A DNA stretch of 64,000 nt from Euwallacea fornicatus (GCF_040115645.1 NC_089549.1:1612001-1676000), one strand, 5' to 3'. Shown: positions 34,461 to 49,150, counted from the stretch's first letter. Numbers and translations: made by a program. Notes: a model not told the origin generated them from the letters alone.

Positions 34461-37400
34461 GGTGTATGTGCGTTACGCAATGGGGTTGAAACATGAGGGT
34501 CGCATTCAAAAGAATTCTCCCACTTTTTACCTCTCTCTGCGTGTTATTTCTGCGGACCTTGCTTTTCGGGCTAAATTATTTAGAAGTTTGCACCATAGGC
34601 TTTCTATTATAAACGGGTAATGTTCGTTAATGGAAAGCAAAATACAGGAAAAATGAAATTCTATAAACATTTTCCTTAGAAGATTTGTGCACTTAAAAAG
34701 CTGCTTAAATATAATGGTTGCACCAATGAACTTGACAAGAGTCTATCTCAAATCTCAACTTCTAGAGCAGATTGATCACGTAATTTATGAGAATAAACAG
34801 GGTTTAGAGGTAAACCCGCTCCAGATAGCACTAGGCCAACATCAGCTTGGAGAGTTATGACAATTCTTAATTTCATGGAACATCTCTGGAAACAATTTTT
34901 TTTTACAATAAAATTTTTTTTCAGAATACTGTTACCAAAAACCTGTGGCACGCCAGTGGAAGTTCCAGTATTAACGTCCAGTTGTAAAATGATGATTTAA
35001 AAGTCGATTTAACTGAACCGAACCTGATAACTCATTTATGACTTGGTGACCACTCTTGTTGCGAAAACTCGAAGTTATGTTGATAAGTTGAGGAGGGAAC
35101 ATTATAGCCCAGTGCGATCTTGGCTAATTTCGGTTTCGTTCCTTCTCTAGTTGGGCAAAAATTTTGAACCGCGTTTGGCAGTGGCGCACTAAACCCTGAC
35201 TCGACTCAAATTGGCAACAAAAACTGAGATTTTTTTCATAAAAAAAGTTTCAAACGTTTCAACTTGAAAGAGCTTGATTCTACTTAACTTCGAGTTTGTT
35301 AAATCGATTTTAACATGTTGGAGGAGTCAATTGTAAATCGGCAAAATGTCGAAAAAATTGTCATTAATCACTTAAGGTTTAAAATATTTATGGAGATTTT
35401 AAGAAACCAAATACGTCACTCATTTTCATGGAAATTGAAACGCCAACGGTATGTCGTTATTGTAATGAGTGCTGCAAGAGTTCTATGCAATTTCAGAAAC
35501 ATGCATTTTAATCCAGTAAAAGCAGGAGCATAGGTACATACCAATAAGTGAGAACCACCCACAAAAAAAAAGAAATAGTTAGATGAATTAATTTGAAAAA
35601 TGGGGTCTTAGAAAAGACGTCTTTCAGCAAGGAAGCTTAAAATAATATCTTAAAAAATTAATGACGTAATGGAATCTAGTTTGAGGTGATAACCCGGAAA
35701 AAAATATTTTTGGAAAATTGCTAAACCTAAACCGTTGTGCTACATGAATTTACTTTGCTCCGAATCTCACTTACACCTAGATACGCACTGACCTATATGA
35801 AAATAAATCTTAACAATAGTAAATAACATACAGATGACGTCAAAAGCGGGGAGAGGTGGGGGATTTAAATATTTAATCGACTGGACGTATATAAATATGC
35901 GAAATGTAATTTTTCTAGCTTTCGTTGTATGCGTCGATAAACCCATGAAATAATATGGAAGAAATAGTATCATCATTGAGAGTGGGGTTAGTTCAGCTAG
36001 TTTACAGTGAAAATTACAAAACCGAAATTTTATTTTAAAAAGACCTTTCAGCCATTTACCATCGAATAAACTAACCTAATTAATATTAATAGATTGTGCC
36101 ATCCAGAATGTGTCTCAAATTATCCATCTCCATTCTTTAAAACAAACAATGGTCTGGCTTTCCTAATAAAGTCAACACACGACAAGCTGCTCATTTATAA
36201 ATAATAGTCGAAACAACAAAGGTTGATGAGACATAATTTCTAAATTATATGGCAAATTAGATGCCTAAAGCTCTAATTGTACGGCTTTGGATTCATAGTA
36301 CCAAGCAGTGTTAGGCATTTTAGAGCTGCAGCTTTGATGAACAGACGGAAATTAAATTTTTGCCGCAAAATGGCACGATAGTTGAGGTAGCTTTTATTTG
36401 TGCCGAGTCGTTCAAATAGAGCACGTTAGTCATTAGCTCATCCTATGAAATACACAGAGGCAATAGCCTCTGTGTACAAAATTTATTCTTGGCCCCTTAA
36501 TGAATTTTCTTTTTCTACATCTATGAGAGCCAATCGCAAATAACGTAAGGATAACCTATAACCCAAAATCTCTAATTAGAGACATAGTCTGAATATTGAA
36601 CTTGTGGAGTTACGTCATCAATCGTGATGTTATCTCTAAACGGCAGCATGTCCTACATAGGATTTATCACTGATTACAAACTTGCTTGTTTTCCCTAGGG
36701 GTAGTTTACGTTCATGGCAAATCTTTTATGTTACTGTTTTATTGGTTGTTCAATCACTTTCAGGAGGTAATATGAAGAAAATATGTTTCTCATAGGGTAT
36801 ATATTTTCATGTGCAAGTTAAACCTATCGATTACTATCGAGTCGATTATTCTACGCAGAGCAATGCTCTAAACAACGTTTTCTTCACCACTGAAAAATGT
36901 TACTTATCCAATACTAACAATAAGCAGTAAACTCATTACATTTTCCGAATCAAACGCAGTGACACAATCAAGTACAGAACCGAATATTGTTGAAATTTAA
37001 TTCTCATTTTTCCGTCTCAAGACGCCGAAAGTTCATGGTCGAAACCAAAATGGTATACTACCGCCAAGAGGAATTTTCGCTATTGTCTCCTCATATAGCA
37101 TAATCGGCAAATACGCGTAAATTTCCCATCTCGAATTGTCAAACACTATCAAAAATAATCTGACGAATTTTTGCTTTCGAGGAAATTACCTCAAAAAAAT
37201 TATACAAAAATCTGATAATTGATATCAAGCGGCACTTTTCTCGAGACCGCACATCCTCGCCTTCATAGAAAAATATGAGGTGTTGATATCCGGAATCACG
37301 ACAACATAAAGAATAAACTCGACCTTTTGATTACGGGCTTCCTCTGTCAGAAAAGATTAATTCTTCGGACCCTCTTAAACATCGGTCAAGTAATTCCACC

Positions 37401-38279
37401 CCTATCAATAAAGGGATGTTTTTCTTTATGTGAGAGCAGAAAAAACACGTTCATTCATTCGGATTGTGAAAAGAAAGAGTTTAATAGGTCGGGGAATCCG
37501 ATATAATGTAGGCTAAATGGTTTAGTGAGTTTGATGATTGATCGCGAGGTAAACATTACGTCATGAAAATATGGACGTATAAAGACGTATAGGAGTAAGT
37601 TAACTGCTTTATATTAAGGCGATAATGTTGTTGAAAATTATGCTCGGATGATATTGGTAAGTAAGTCAATACTGAATATTGTTCAAATATTTTTCCCATT
37701 ACACCTTACATGTTCGTAATTTGCTGTAATTTAGCCAATATAGGTAGTCAACCGATAATATGGAATTTAAATTTATACTAAATATGTGGTGTAGCTATTG
37801 CGCTCTAAGATGCTCTTAGACGGCATTAAACTTTTTAAGGCCTGCTCTAATCACCTTAGACACGGACTCTAAAACAAGCACGTGCCTTAACTCTTTTCCT
37901 GGAATCATCAAGAAGCCTTCCTGCTCTCCTGCTACCTGAATATGCATCGCCTCGTGCCGCCTCCATCGACACACCGAGAACAAACAGGAGATTGTCGTCG
38001 CGTTCTGAATGATGGAGTTCAACTGGGAATTTCAAGAAGTATATACAGAGCGAGCATTAAAAGAAAATAATAAAAACGTAAGTTTAGTTAAAATTAATCT
38101 TCAAAACGAAGGTTGATAGCGACAAAGCGATTTTTAAAAGTCGACATTTTCGGCCTCAGTTGTTTGTTTTTAATTCTCATTAAAAAAAATTCTTTGGAAA
38201 ATTTGAAGATGTGAATAAAATTAATTCAGCAAAGGAGACAAACCAAGAGAAAAAAAATAGTATTTAAAATAAGTGCTCC
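34461..38279. other. Gene-free stretch
   Basis: No supported gene. A perfect 11-bp-stem palindrome lies at 36,451-36,476. A more GC-rich minus-strand segment at 37.82-38.03 kb has a short open frame but no recognisable family. Confidence 0.5.
36451..36476. repeat. Perfect 11-bp hairpin
   Basis: TACACAGAGGC, a four-base AATA loop, and GCCTCTGTGTA form a perfect stem. No coding sequence or RNA gene context is visible nearby. Confidence 0.7.
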
Positions 38280-38842
38280 GTCCGACAGAAACGCTTTTGT
38301 CAGCTACGCGGGACAGCAGAAGGAACATTTCAGGAAACGAGGAAACTTCTGTAATCCCTGGATCCACAGAACAGATCTTAGATTGGATCCTGCTTCGGGT
38401 AGGAGGTCGTCAAAATCTTTCTCGATTTCGTTGGAGTTCAGGGTAGGACTTCTGAGAGAAAACGGAGATATGGTGAGGTTTGTTGGTTTCTACAGAACCG
38501 GCTCTTTATCAGGATACACATCAGCTGCCACGACCTTGCACTGCGTCAGACCTCTAAACACCTCATCTGAATTCAACTCCTCCGAACCCTCATCTTGGTC
38601 GCTCCTTCCTCCTATCGAAATCTATCGGATCTGTCTACTGCACAGAGAATGCAGTGATCGACTATGCAACCAACATCGCGATGGATAAATGCTCAGACCG
38701 AATTCTTTGCGGTGTGAGGGTTGCCTGGGTTACCAAGGAGATTGGGCAGTGCTGTTCGTTGGCATGACCCGTTTTTCCATTAGGTATTCCAATGTTTTTA
38801 CATGCCGGTTGTGACGCTATAGAAATAATAATAATAATAAAC
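38280..38842 (+). mobile_element. Probable 3' end of a non-LTR retrotransposon
   Basis: A segment of about 560 bp, richer in GC than its flanks, ends in a TAA/ATA-type trinucleotide tail (about 38,824-38,841). Several insect LINE clades end in such a tail. No reverse-transcriptase motif is present, so it would be a 5'-truncated copy made mainly of the distal ORF end and 3' UTR. The clade is not assignable by eye. A chance microsatellite next to an old repeat is the alternative. Confidence 0.4.
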
Positions 38843-41800
38843 TAGTCCTTTAGGCTTATGATGCCCTTCCTTAAGTGTTCACACTCGTCACAGAAATTCA
38901 ACCATGAATCGAGAAAAGGAAACCAATTCTTTTATCTACGGAGAAAGAGGAATGGTGTGCAAAGCACCTTTCCAGACTGTTTAAAAGAGGATTCCAAAAA
39001 AAACAAAAATTTCTAGAAGTGTGAAAACAGGAAGTTAACAGAGTAAAAAAGACATGACAGATGGCGCTGGCAAGATATTTTCCTGAAGGCATAACATATT
39101 TGCCGTTAATATTGCTGATTTCTGCCTGCGTTTAGTGATTGTACGAACAAGAATCGAAGCCATAGCAATCAACAACTGGTGAAAAGTACAACTACTAAAA
39201 ATCATACCTATTAGGTGCCTAATGCTTCTGGCACGCTGGTCAGCCGACGACGGTCAATTAGATTGATTGAGGGCATTTCCTATCTAGCACCGATGTTATT
39301 ATTGGCCAAAATTTCTTAACTCTTCGGGACATCGCAAAAAAGTTACCATTATTTTACAAGTTTCTAGGCTATTTCAAGAGCATGTAAATGAAAGCATGCT
39401 TTGACCTATGGCTTCTTAAAGCTTATCTTGAGTTCTCAGTTTTGTTATGATTCGTATATGAACAAAATAAAAATAAGAAAGCTTACTCGACAACTACTCG
39501 AATCTATGCCATCGCAGGGGAAATTCAACACTACTTTATTACTGCTTAACCGCATATGGCCCGTTTGACAATGGTCGACTAGGCGATGCTTCTAACACAT
39601 CGTGACAGTTTATTGAATATTATTATCGAAATTAACTGTTTTGAGCTATATTGAAGACACAAAGGATGTAGCTAAGGTGTTGATAAAGCCTAATCGACTA
39701 ATACGATATCATACTATTTCTTTTAATCAAAATATTCGATTGCTCTGTTCCCATCCTTAATGTGTTTTATCTAACACACGCGTGTGTCAGCACTTTTTCT
39801 GGGGAGGTTGTGGAAAGATGCAATTGATTTATTCATTCAACCCATTTCATATCTATACTGACGTCGATTATCCAGGAAAATCCCGTTTTCGTTCGTTATT
39901 ACTTTGAACTCGACGATTTTAAGAGGATCCTGGTGTGAGAGACGTAATGCTGGCGGGTATCGGTGCATAGTGATCAATCGACTATGAATACGGCTGTTAA
40001 GTAAACTCGATTAGCCAGAGAAGTTCTCGGAGGTTTTGATTTTGTGTACGAGAACTTTGAAATACAGAAGGCGTCGAAGTAAGTTTGCAGATTGACAATA
40101 CATTCAGGCATTGAAATTCTGGAATTCGGTGGAAAAAAAAATTGCAATTCTCTTTAATCTCGTATAAATTATTGATAATCACGTGTTTTGAAATTGCACA
40201 GATCATTTTTTAAACCGGATTTAAAATGTATCTGCAAAATTGTCCAATACATTTGAAGTAGATCAATTTTTAACTAACTACCTCTGTGGCACCTGTTTAC
40301 CTATGATCCGATCTTAAGAACAATTCCTCTAGCTTGCTGTGGCGCTTTCTGTTTAAGAAATTATGTAAAGAATTATGCCTAAAATAATCTTACATTACAG
40401 CAGAATGCACATCTTAAAATATTTCATGAAATCAGCGATTAATGATGATTTGAGAACCGATATGGTTTCCGCTTCACTTAAATAGTAGCCTCATTCCTTC
40501 TAGATCACAGGCAAGCTATCTAGCACTTATCCGAATCGTGGTTCATAGTACAATAACCAGTAAGAATAGAATGATATTCTGGTATGTCTAAATGCAAAAA
40601 ATGTGTCAAGTTATGGTAAATGCTGAGATAACAATATTTCTTTGTAGTTCAAAGAGATATGCATTTACAACGAAATTCTGATATGCGAAAACCACCGACC
40701 CAACACACTCCCCATCAATCAATCGCTCTATTTAATTTTACCGTATCTATAAAGCGAGTATTAAAAATAAAAAAAATGAGTCGAGGCAAGAGTTATGCCC
40801 TTTTTAAACTAATGCTTCCTGCGCAGGAGTTGCCCAGATTCTGGAACTATGGGCCAGATTTTGGAATCCGAGAAATAGAGCACTTCCGATAGATGACCTC
40901 AAATTGCTAGAAGAAGCAACGTGGACGTCAGTTCATCCTAATCCTAGTTCCATGTTCTAATCCCCGGTGCCGAAGACAATTTGGGACCAAGAATCTGGCT
41001 AATTAACCTGAAGGTCATTAAATATAGACGATTGCCTAATCCAGAAAGACAGGGGTAGAATTTGAAAAAAAACATCCCCGTGACCTTCATCAGTGTTTTT
41101 TTTTTTAACTAGAGAATCTTTTTGACGTTCCTTAGTACTTCTCTCCGCAAGATAGCCGAGAACTTTTCTTCTAACGATTTCTAGGAAAAGGCCACGCTAA
41201 CTTTATTCCCGGCAAATTCTCCTCCCTCCACATTTCCTTACGGAAATTTTTAAAAATCCAAATCATCCCACTTTTCTGATCTTATGGAATAGATTATCTG
41301 CATTTAAGCTCCATGAATATAGATTCGTTTCCGCTAGCGAAAGTCCACGCGAAGGAGAGTGAAAGTCCTGTGGGAAGTGTAAAGTGTGGGCGGTAGCGGG
41401 GAGGGGGCCTGTATTGATCCTGCTGAAGGCATCCCCCATCCCCCCCTCCGTCCGTCCGTCCTTTGGCAGGACACTCGCAGAAGGTGACGGACGCAGAGGC
41501 CTATAGAGCTACTTTGCTTATACACAATACATATGCATATGAGGTGAAGGTATTAATTACAGATTGTTAGAGAGGAAGTCGTGGTAAATGTAATTAATAA
41601 AATCAAAAGTAGAGGTAAATTGAAGATTACGACCGTGAATTCTGTTACTCGCACCATTCGATACGAAAAAGGAATATCTCTTTATTTAGATCATCTGAAC
41701 TTTTTAAATATGGGCGCTGACCTGAACTGCCCCAACTCGCCAGAGCTAACGAGTGAATTAAAAAATTCCAGGTCAAAAATGCCTTTAGACAATTTTTGTT

Positions 41801-42439
41801 TCCTGCATGCATGTCGTAGCAAGTTCGACATTAAATCGACGTAGACTATGAAATAATGTAAACTTCAATGAATAATGAACGAAGTTACGACATACAAGTA
41901 ATGCAATTTGCAAATCTTTCCCCAGAACTCTCGAGCAGGATTTTTTGATACACCCTTTCCCCTTTCAAGACTAGGTCAGGGGAATTGGGCTGTATACCCT
42001 TTATGGGCGGAACCACAAAAGATCACTATTGAGCTGCGTCTCAATTTCATCTTGATGTAGTTGAGATACTAGTTAGCAACCCTAAAATGTAATAACCAAG
42101 ACCACAGCATAGGGCCATGTCCAAGATAAATGTTAATCTTAGATTTGCCATGTTAATACTTTCTTCCTGTCATGTTCAGATATTCGATAAGCTTTCGGTC
42201 AATATATATATGTATATATATATATGTTGTTATATAGGGTGATTATTTGTATAGATTGCGAGAAGTTTTAACCACATATTCTATATCGGAAAACAATAGT
42301 GGTTATAAATATTTAATATAATGGCCTATATTTCAGAATTGATTGGTTCAAGAAATGGACATGGTGCTAAAACTTCGCTTTATAAGTGCACCACGGATGT
42401 CCAGGTTCTCTTTAAAAAAGAGAATTTTTTTCGTTTGGT
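38843..42439. other. Gene-free stretch
   Basis: No supported exon or RNA gene. A GC-rich patch with CCGTCCGTCCGTCC lies at about 41,340-41,500, and a TA microsatellite at about 42,203-42,226. Confidence 0.5.
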
Positions 42440-42564
42440 TGGTTTGGGATCGTCAAATGATAGAATTATTTATTCTATTTAGTACTACTTTTGAATTAAA
42501 ACCAAATTGTTTAAAAGTTAGGTGGGGGGAAGGGGAGATCAATAATTTAGAGCCACGTGGCATA
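42440..42564 (+). mobile_element. MITE family A, copy 4 (3' fragment)
   Basis: The right end is recognisable: TTTTGAATTAAAA, AAAAGTTA, a G-rich run (GGTGGGGGGAAGGGG), then AATTTAGAGCCACGTGGCATA, in the same order as copy 2 (about 21,450-21,518). The inner and left parts are too diverged to place. Confidence 0.5.
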
Positions 42565-45459
42565 TATGTATCTTTTAAGATTTTACCTCAGCACGGACTG
42601 GAATTGGCAATAGCTGGACAGTTGTTGGAACGACTTTTTATCAGCTCGGCAGATTCTCGTTGACCCGCTGGAGTGTGAGGCTGGAGAGTTTCACTCGTCT
42701 AAGGTCGCAGCTCGTTAGCACTCTAATGCGGCAATTCAAATGAAGATATGCCGGAATAGAGAGGACACTCTGTGTGGTATTTTCTGGCACATATTTCTGA
42801 TTGTTTCTGATCATCCAGATTTGGTTTCCTCCCCTGTCGGAACAAAAGATATTTAGTACAGGTGCATGTTACCGGTGGTCACGTTGAATTTTAGTCTGGG
42901 TATGTTTTTGTTTTCATTTCATGCGAAAGCGTTAGCATGGCACACATTAAGTTTCCATACAAAATCTTGTTTTATCAATCAATTAAATAACTTAATTTTA
43001 TTGTTTCTGGATTGTCATGTTGGCTAAATCAAGCTTCAGGATTCCTCATAAATTAAATGTGATAAGTCTGAATGGAGCCAAAACTAATTCATAAAAAGCA
43101 ATTTACTCTTCTGAATCAGAATTAACGTTTTCTGAACTACTGTTAAAACTGGTTAATATTTAGAATCTTCACGACTAAATTGCCTTACTATTAAATTTGC
43201 TTTGCGATGTGCCACTGGCCTGTAAGAAATCTGAATACGGGCAAATTAGGGTAAAATTGGGGTGTTTTCTATATTAGTTCCTCAAATAGGTCGAAAGCGG
43301 TTACAGATGCGGGAAAAATGCAAGCGACCAAAAAGTTTCTCGGCTGAACAGGCAATTCCAATTCATAGACATAGTAGACAGTGGCGTACCCCAAAAAAAA
43401 ATTGTGATAGTAGCAGCTCCCGAAAAGTATCACCCTGCAGATTTTAGCAAGGATGTGTACGGATCTATTCGATTCGTGTAGATTCTAAAAAAACTACTGA
43501 ACACGAGTATTATGTACTACTGTATTAGTTAGACGAATCTTATAGCAAATTAAACTAAAGGCCAAAATGAGGCATTTTACCAGGTAACCACAAATTCCTT
43601 AAACTCACTCTGTTTGCGCTCAAGTTTATATCCCCTCAGAATATACAACTACCCCTATCAGTTATCAATTATCAGTTTACTGCCCTGGAGTATGTGTTCC
43701 TAAGATGATAAAGCTACAATTCCCTTCGGCTCAAAGTTAAAGGGGCCTCCGCAAAGGGCAGTATTTCGGCCTGAAGAACGACCCTGCGAGGCCCAATTAG
43801 TGGGGCAATTTAAGCGTGCTCCTCTCGGACCACTTACGTTTTCTTTATGGCGAAATTGCCATAGGAATTATTGATCACGTGGAGTGTAAATACGATATCG
43901 TTTGCTAGTATTACCGTACTGGAAAATTATTACGTTCAATGCCCATTGATTTCTCACCGATGTACAAGGTGTTGGGAAAAAAACGATAAGGGTGAAAGCA
44001 AAGAGACAAGTCCTTGCAAATGCATCTGACAAATTATAATTATTTGAAATAGTATATGAACTTTCCTTAACGGAAACGTAATTATTGTTTTAAATTAAAT
44101 TTCTTATGATCATTGAATAACCCATACATTCACCAAAATGTCTAAATTAAATTCTATCCCTTTTGCTCATAATTAGCTCAGTCACAATTATAACTTTTCT
44201 TATTTTTCCGAGATCCCTTGTACATTAGGTTCACCGAAATTCACTTAGCAGTATATCGTCGTAATAGGTTAACCGGATCTGGAAGAAACGCCTTACGGAC
44301 CCAAATCCGGGTATAACTATGCTTAAGACGCTACAGGCCGTTAACATCACGGAAAATGACTTTTCCATATACGAGGGTCGAACATGGATATTGTTATTGC
44401 ACTGAAGAATTATTCGAGTGCGTGTATGGACTTAATGTTGGCTGATAACGAGTCATCGTATTGTAAAATGTAATTAAAGTTCACTAGTCATTTGAATTGG
44501 ATATATATATACAGTGTGGTCCAATTTGATGATGCATACAGTGGTATCCCGGAAACTGTGAGAGATGCTAAGACAGTTAAACGTGTAAACTTATGTTCGA
44601 GTTGAAAACTGCCTTATTTTTAACCATTTTCCAGAAAACAGAAAAATCTCTCGACCAATGACGACATTCCAATTTGAAATTTTGCTCAATATTTTTTACA
44701 GAAAGACAGTCGGACAAAAATCTTATTACGGAACCTTATTTAGCCACCTTTAGCGTAGAATACGATAACGTAGTAAGAAGTAATCTGACGTCACTAATTT
44801 ATGATTTATGTATGATGCTTTTAAAATTGTTATAGACCTCATGAGGATTTTTTGCAATTTCGGAATGGACTTTAAAAATCCTTTTCACCGATGCCAGTGG
44901 TTATTGGCCTTTTCATAATTATCATATTTTGATATAGAGTAATATTGAACTAGTACATTGAATATTTAAAAGGATTTTTTAAAGCCTTTGCTAAAAGATT
45001 TACCAATTGGCCTTAGAAAACAACGTTACTAGTAGGCCTATTTATGAAAAAAAAACTACCCACCTCCCACCAAACCAAGTTTTGAAAATATAATTGAAAA
45101 AATTGATATTTTAATATAAAAACTTTTAAAAAATTCACAAAATACGAAAACCTTTGCACTGACGGGGATCAAATTTGATCTAAAATATATCCCATATCTT
45201 CATTGTTAATTTGTTTCAGAGTTTTGCTGTGCCAAGAGTGGATCGAAAAATCGACCGTTATAGGACAACTGGTCAGTAATTCATTTAATACCAAATTCGT
45301 CAACCCTCGAAAAATATATTTATGTATTTAGTATTTTTTTTAGAAAATTCTTATTATCGAAAATCATGTCAAGCAGGAATCAAGTTCTCGTTTAGGTATG
45401 CGCTATATTATAATACGAGAAAAATCCCTGAAATACCCGTTCTACCGTTTAAAGAAAAA
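42565..45459. other. Gene-free stretch
   Basis: No supported gene. ATACAGTGTGGTCC at about 44,509 and CAAGGTGTTG at about 43,969 look like isolated transposon-end motifs. Confidence 0.5.
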
Positions 45460-46430
45460 AAAAATCGGAAAATATTACATTATTTCTCAACATAGTCTCT
45501 TTTGAGATTGATACGCTTTTCCCGGCAATATACTCTGTTTGTAGTAAGAGGCTTGGAATGTTTCAAAATAGGCATCAACCTCAGATTTCATTTCTTCATT
45601 ATTGACAAATCTCTTTTCACCGAACCATTTTTTCAAGTTTGGAAATAGAAAGTAATCTGAGGGGGTTAAATCTGGCGCATAGGGAGGGCAAGGAAAAAGT
45701 TCGAAACCAAGTTAATTGATTTTGGCCTTAGCGATGACCGAAATGTAACCTGATGCGTTGTCTAAATGAAAGAAGACTTTCTTTTTCGCCAAATGCGGTC
45801 GCTTTTTCCTCATTCCTTTGCTCAAGTGCTGTATCAAATCTGTATAATATTCTCCGTTCATTGTTTTTCCTACAGGTAAATAGTCAATAAAAATTATCCC
45901 ACATCCCAAAAAACTGAAGCCATCACCTTTCCTGCAGATGGAACGGTTTTTGCCTTCTTTGAAGCCGATTCGCCCCTTTTGTTCCATTGTTTTGACTGCT
46001 TTTTCGTCTCAGGTGTGAAATGATGGACCCATGTTTCATCCATGGTTATGAATCGACGCAAAAACTCGGCTTTATTGCTGCGAAACTTTGCCGAACACTC
46101 CCTTGAAACATCTTCACGGCTCTGTTTTTGTTCATTTGTGAGTAATCGCGAAACCCATCTTGCGCACTGCTTTCTCATATTTAATTGTTCTGTCAAAACG
46201 CAATGTACTGTACTTTTTGAAACGATCTTGTACAGTTCTGTGGATTTTTACGATAAATTCTGGAGTGGTCAAATCTGGAGTGTCGTTGGGCCAGCCACTG
46301 CGGAGTTCGTCTTGGCAGGTGGGACTACGGCGTTTAAACTCTGCTGCTCAATATTTTAAAGATTGTTAATGAAGGGCCAGATTCTCCGAAAGCAGAATTT
46401 AACTCCGCGCTCATGTTGGATGAACTAAGA
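45460..46430 (-). pseudogene. Decayed mariner (DD34D) transposase
   Basis: Read leftward from about 46,430, a damaged N-terminal DNA-binding region is followed by LNMRKQCARWVSRLLTNEQK, the linker typical of mariner and SETMAR transposases. The first catalytic motif is ITMDETWVHHF (about 46,020-46,055). After a frameshift near 45,900 come VFFHLDNASGY (about 45,755-45,785) and PPYAPDLTPSDYFLFPNLKK (about 45,640-45,700). By my count 34 residues separate the second and third aspartates, so this is a true mariner. A TAA nonsense codon interrupts the frame just before the third motif (45,712-45,714). All three aspartates survive, but the frameshift, nonsense codon and broken N-terminus make it non-functional. 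Terminal repeats are not recognised. Confidence 0.9.
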
Positions 46431-49150
46431 CCTTTCAGACGAAAGCATTGAAACACCTATCGATGAGAAATTTTTTCCATGTTCGCGAAATCTCTAAAAG
46501 GGTTCACTAAAAGCGGTCCCAAAACGAACACAAATCAACATACCACCCTCAAACTTTATGTATAAGCTTCTTAAGGTTACATCTTTGTAATTTAAGCAAA
46601 TTTTCAAGAAAAAAAATCGCCATCTTTATATCAGGTCCGTGTTTTCTAGGACCAAACGCGGTATACCGTACAATCCAGCTCATCCAAATTAACGTTATAT
46701 AGATGTAGGCAAAACAGCAAATAGAAGTAAGTCAATCCTCCTTCCTTTAATGGATATGTTGTGAATTTTTTATTAGTCGTCAGACGGCCGGTCGTTGGAT
46801 GCGATTACCGACTGACATTCGACTTGGACGGGAGAAACCGGGGGAAAATGTCAATCCGGGCTGTTGGCGAAATTGCCCGACATTATAAATTCCCGCTGCT
46901 GCTGCCTCATAAATAAGCTATTTTAATTAACCTGATTTGGTATTTATTGATTTTACGGTTAGGTGGATTTTGGTAAATTAGTTTGTTTTTCACTTACCCC
47001 CAAAACTCGATAATCCGAACGGCGCAAATAAAAATGTCATTTTTTTTTTAAGACTGGCAGCGTCAAGTTCCGAGACCATTTTCGAGAAGTTTTGGAATGG
47101 AAGGGAGTTGAGGAATTACAGTAAATGAACCAGGTGTTCCTGAATTAAGTCCAAGATTGCACCTCCGTAAAATTTTTTATAGTACAGTTAGGAAGGAGGC
47201 ATTGCGAGGCATCGCGTCGTCATTATACCCCTGAAAACACGAACCTTGAAAAAATATGTCGATATGATTTTGTCCATATAGACGCAGTGGCCAGAAATTG
47301 CGATCAAATACGATTGGCTGACCGTCGATAAACATTTTTTTATTCTGCGTGCATGACAACCGACGATTATATCACGCTGCAGCGGGCATGAAACGACCTG
47401 CACGAAGTAACGGCGCTGCAAGATTTTCGGATTGAATTTTTTATTAAAAAAAAAAAGTACCCACCAATAACCGAAACACTTTATGAGGCCATCGAAAATA
47501 GAGCTCCCTGTGGTAAATTTACGAAATTCCACAGGGTATCTAAGCTAAGCTTTTGCTGATATATAAAATTTCTTTCTTAATCTGATTGATCTGGGGAAAA
47601 TCAAGGTGTAATAACACGAAATCCGTGTGTCCGTGCTGTCGAATGAGTTAAAGAATTGCGATAGACCTACATTGCTCGAATCATTTTGTAAGTCTAAATT
47701 GTAGCATGTTCATATAAATTTATTTCCAATATTGAAATTTTGATCACGCAAAAACCTGTGGTATGTATATAGCTCTGCGAGACAGTGACCCAAACCCATT
47801 TCTTCATACATATTTAAATTCAAGCCTTTTCAACAATGAAAGAGCATGATTCGAAAGATCGGGCGCAGACCCCCCCCCCCTCCCAGTCAATATCCCTATT
47901 CACCCACGTCCACCGGCACCAGATATCATTATTCTAAGGTCCAAACGTCACGTCCCCAAATTGTGACCTAAATTATACATCTTATCGGTGTACGCATCCT
48001 TAATAAACTAATTTTCATGCATCCCGAGTATTTGAAGGACTTTAAAATTCCTGTTCATACGTGACCCCTTTTGGACTCACACACGCCAGAGAAACTGCCG
48101 GCGGCCGGCCTGCGAATTCAATTTCAATACGCGCCCTCAATCATGCATAGACGCGGGGGAAAGGGCGAGAAGCAGGTGCCGGTACACAGGGATGGAATTA
48201 TTTTATTCTTAAACCTAATCAGTAGCCACCACTAGCTAAAGTGTAACTTTACCTCAGGCTAATTGCAATGAATTCACTTAAACTAACCCAATTGCGTACA
48301 CCCACTAACCCACTAATCTATAAGCTGAGTCACATTGCGATACTCCCCAACTATCCTTAAAGAACTCAAAACAGGAGTGCCACAGCGACCCCATCTCCAT
48401 GCATAAGACCATTTTTTACAAGAGGCATTTCCAGAGCACCAAAGAGTGCCCTTACCCTCTAAGTCGGTGATACGTTTTGCATGCAAGCAAAAGACCAAAG
48501 AAATCTAATATAAGATTTAGGTGACCTTTTGGAGCACCTGACAGTTTGAAAGATGAACGTTAGTGAAACCTTTAATGAAAATGATACGTAATACTAATAG
48601 AGAGGGGAGGGAGGCACTAATGGGGATTAACAGAGGCGGAGAGTAAAAACCAGGAACAGTAGAATACTTTTCGTACGTGTTATGTCACCATCAATTCAAT
48701 TAATCTCTGATGACTGGCACATTCAAAAGCCTCCATTCATAGGAGGTTTTTTGAATAAAAGATCTTCACTACCCAACAATTCCGACTGGGCCAGAAACTA
48801 GTGGTTATACGATACACCCAGGAGTCTGCGAGTTGCAGGGCGTGTGGGACCAATCTGAATCGAGTAAATCGGTGAGGTAAGTCACAAATGCTGAAATTGA
48901 CTGAAACTCAAATCTCTTCTGGATGAGTAATCGTCACCCCTCAGTGCGGAAAGAATAACATGATGATTTTTAGCGAATACCAATATGTTGCGAAACCTCC
49001 GAAATAGACGTGAACATTGAATTTATATATCTAGATATATACTTAGATAATCATCTAGGCATGTCCATAAATTTAGTGTATTTCTGTGGATTACTGCCTT
49101 AGTTGAACCCAACTGAGCCTAGGTACCTCAAAAGTAAATTGAGTAATTAA
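46431..49150. other. Gene-free stretch
   Basis: No supported gene. A minus-strand frame at 47.19-47.53 kb has no recognisable family. A CpG-containing patch lies at about 48,090-48,185 and a C-run at about 47,870-47,882. Confidence 0.5.
47506..47536. repeat. Compact hairpin
   Basis: CCCTGTGG at 47506-47513 and CCACAGGG at 47529-47536 pair perfectly. Inside them AATTT and AAATT add five more pairs around an ACG loop with one bulged T. The role is unknown. Confidence 0.6.

Noticed and set aside
37816..38022. Minus-strand frame in a GC-richer segment
   Set aside because: It is short, two other frames are equally open, and there is no recognisable family.
38383..38688. Plus-strand 101-codon frame
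   Set aside because: It lies within the probable retrotransposon 3' end and has no polymerase or gag motif.
47188..47532. Minus-strand 114-codon frame
   Set aside because: It is cysteine- and aromatic-rich without a known pattern and includes a hairpin, so it is not supported as a gene.
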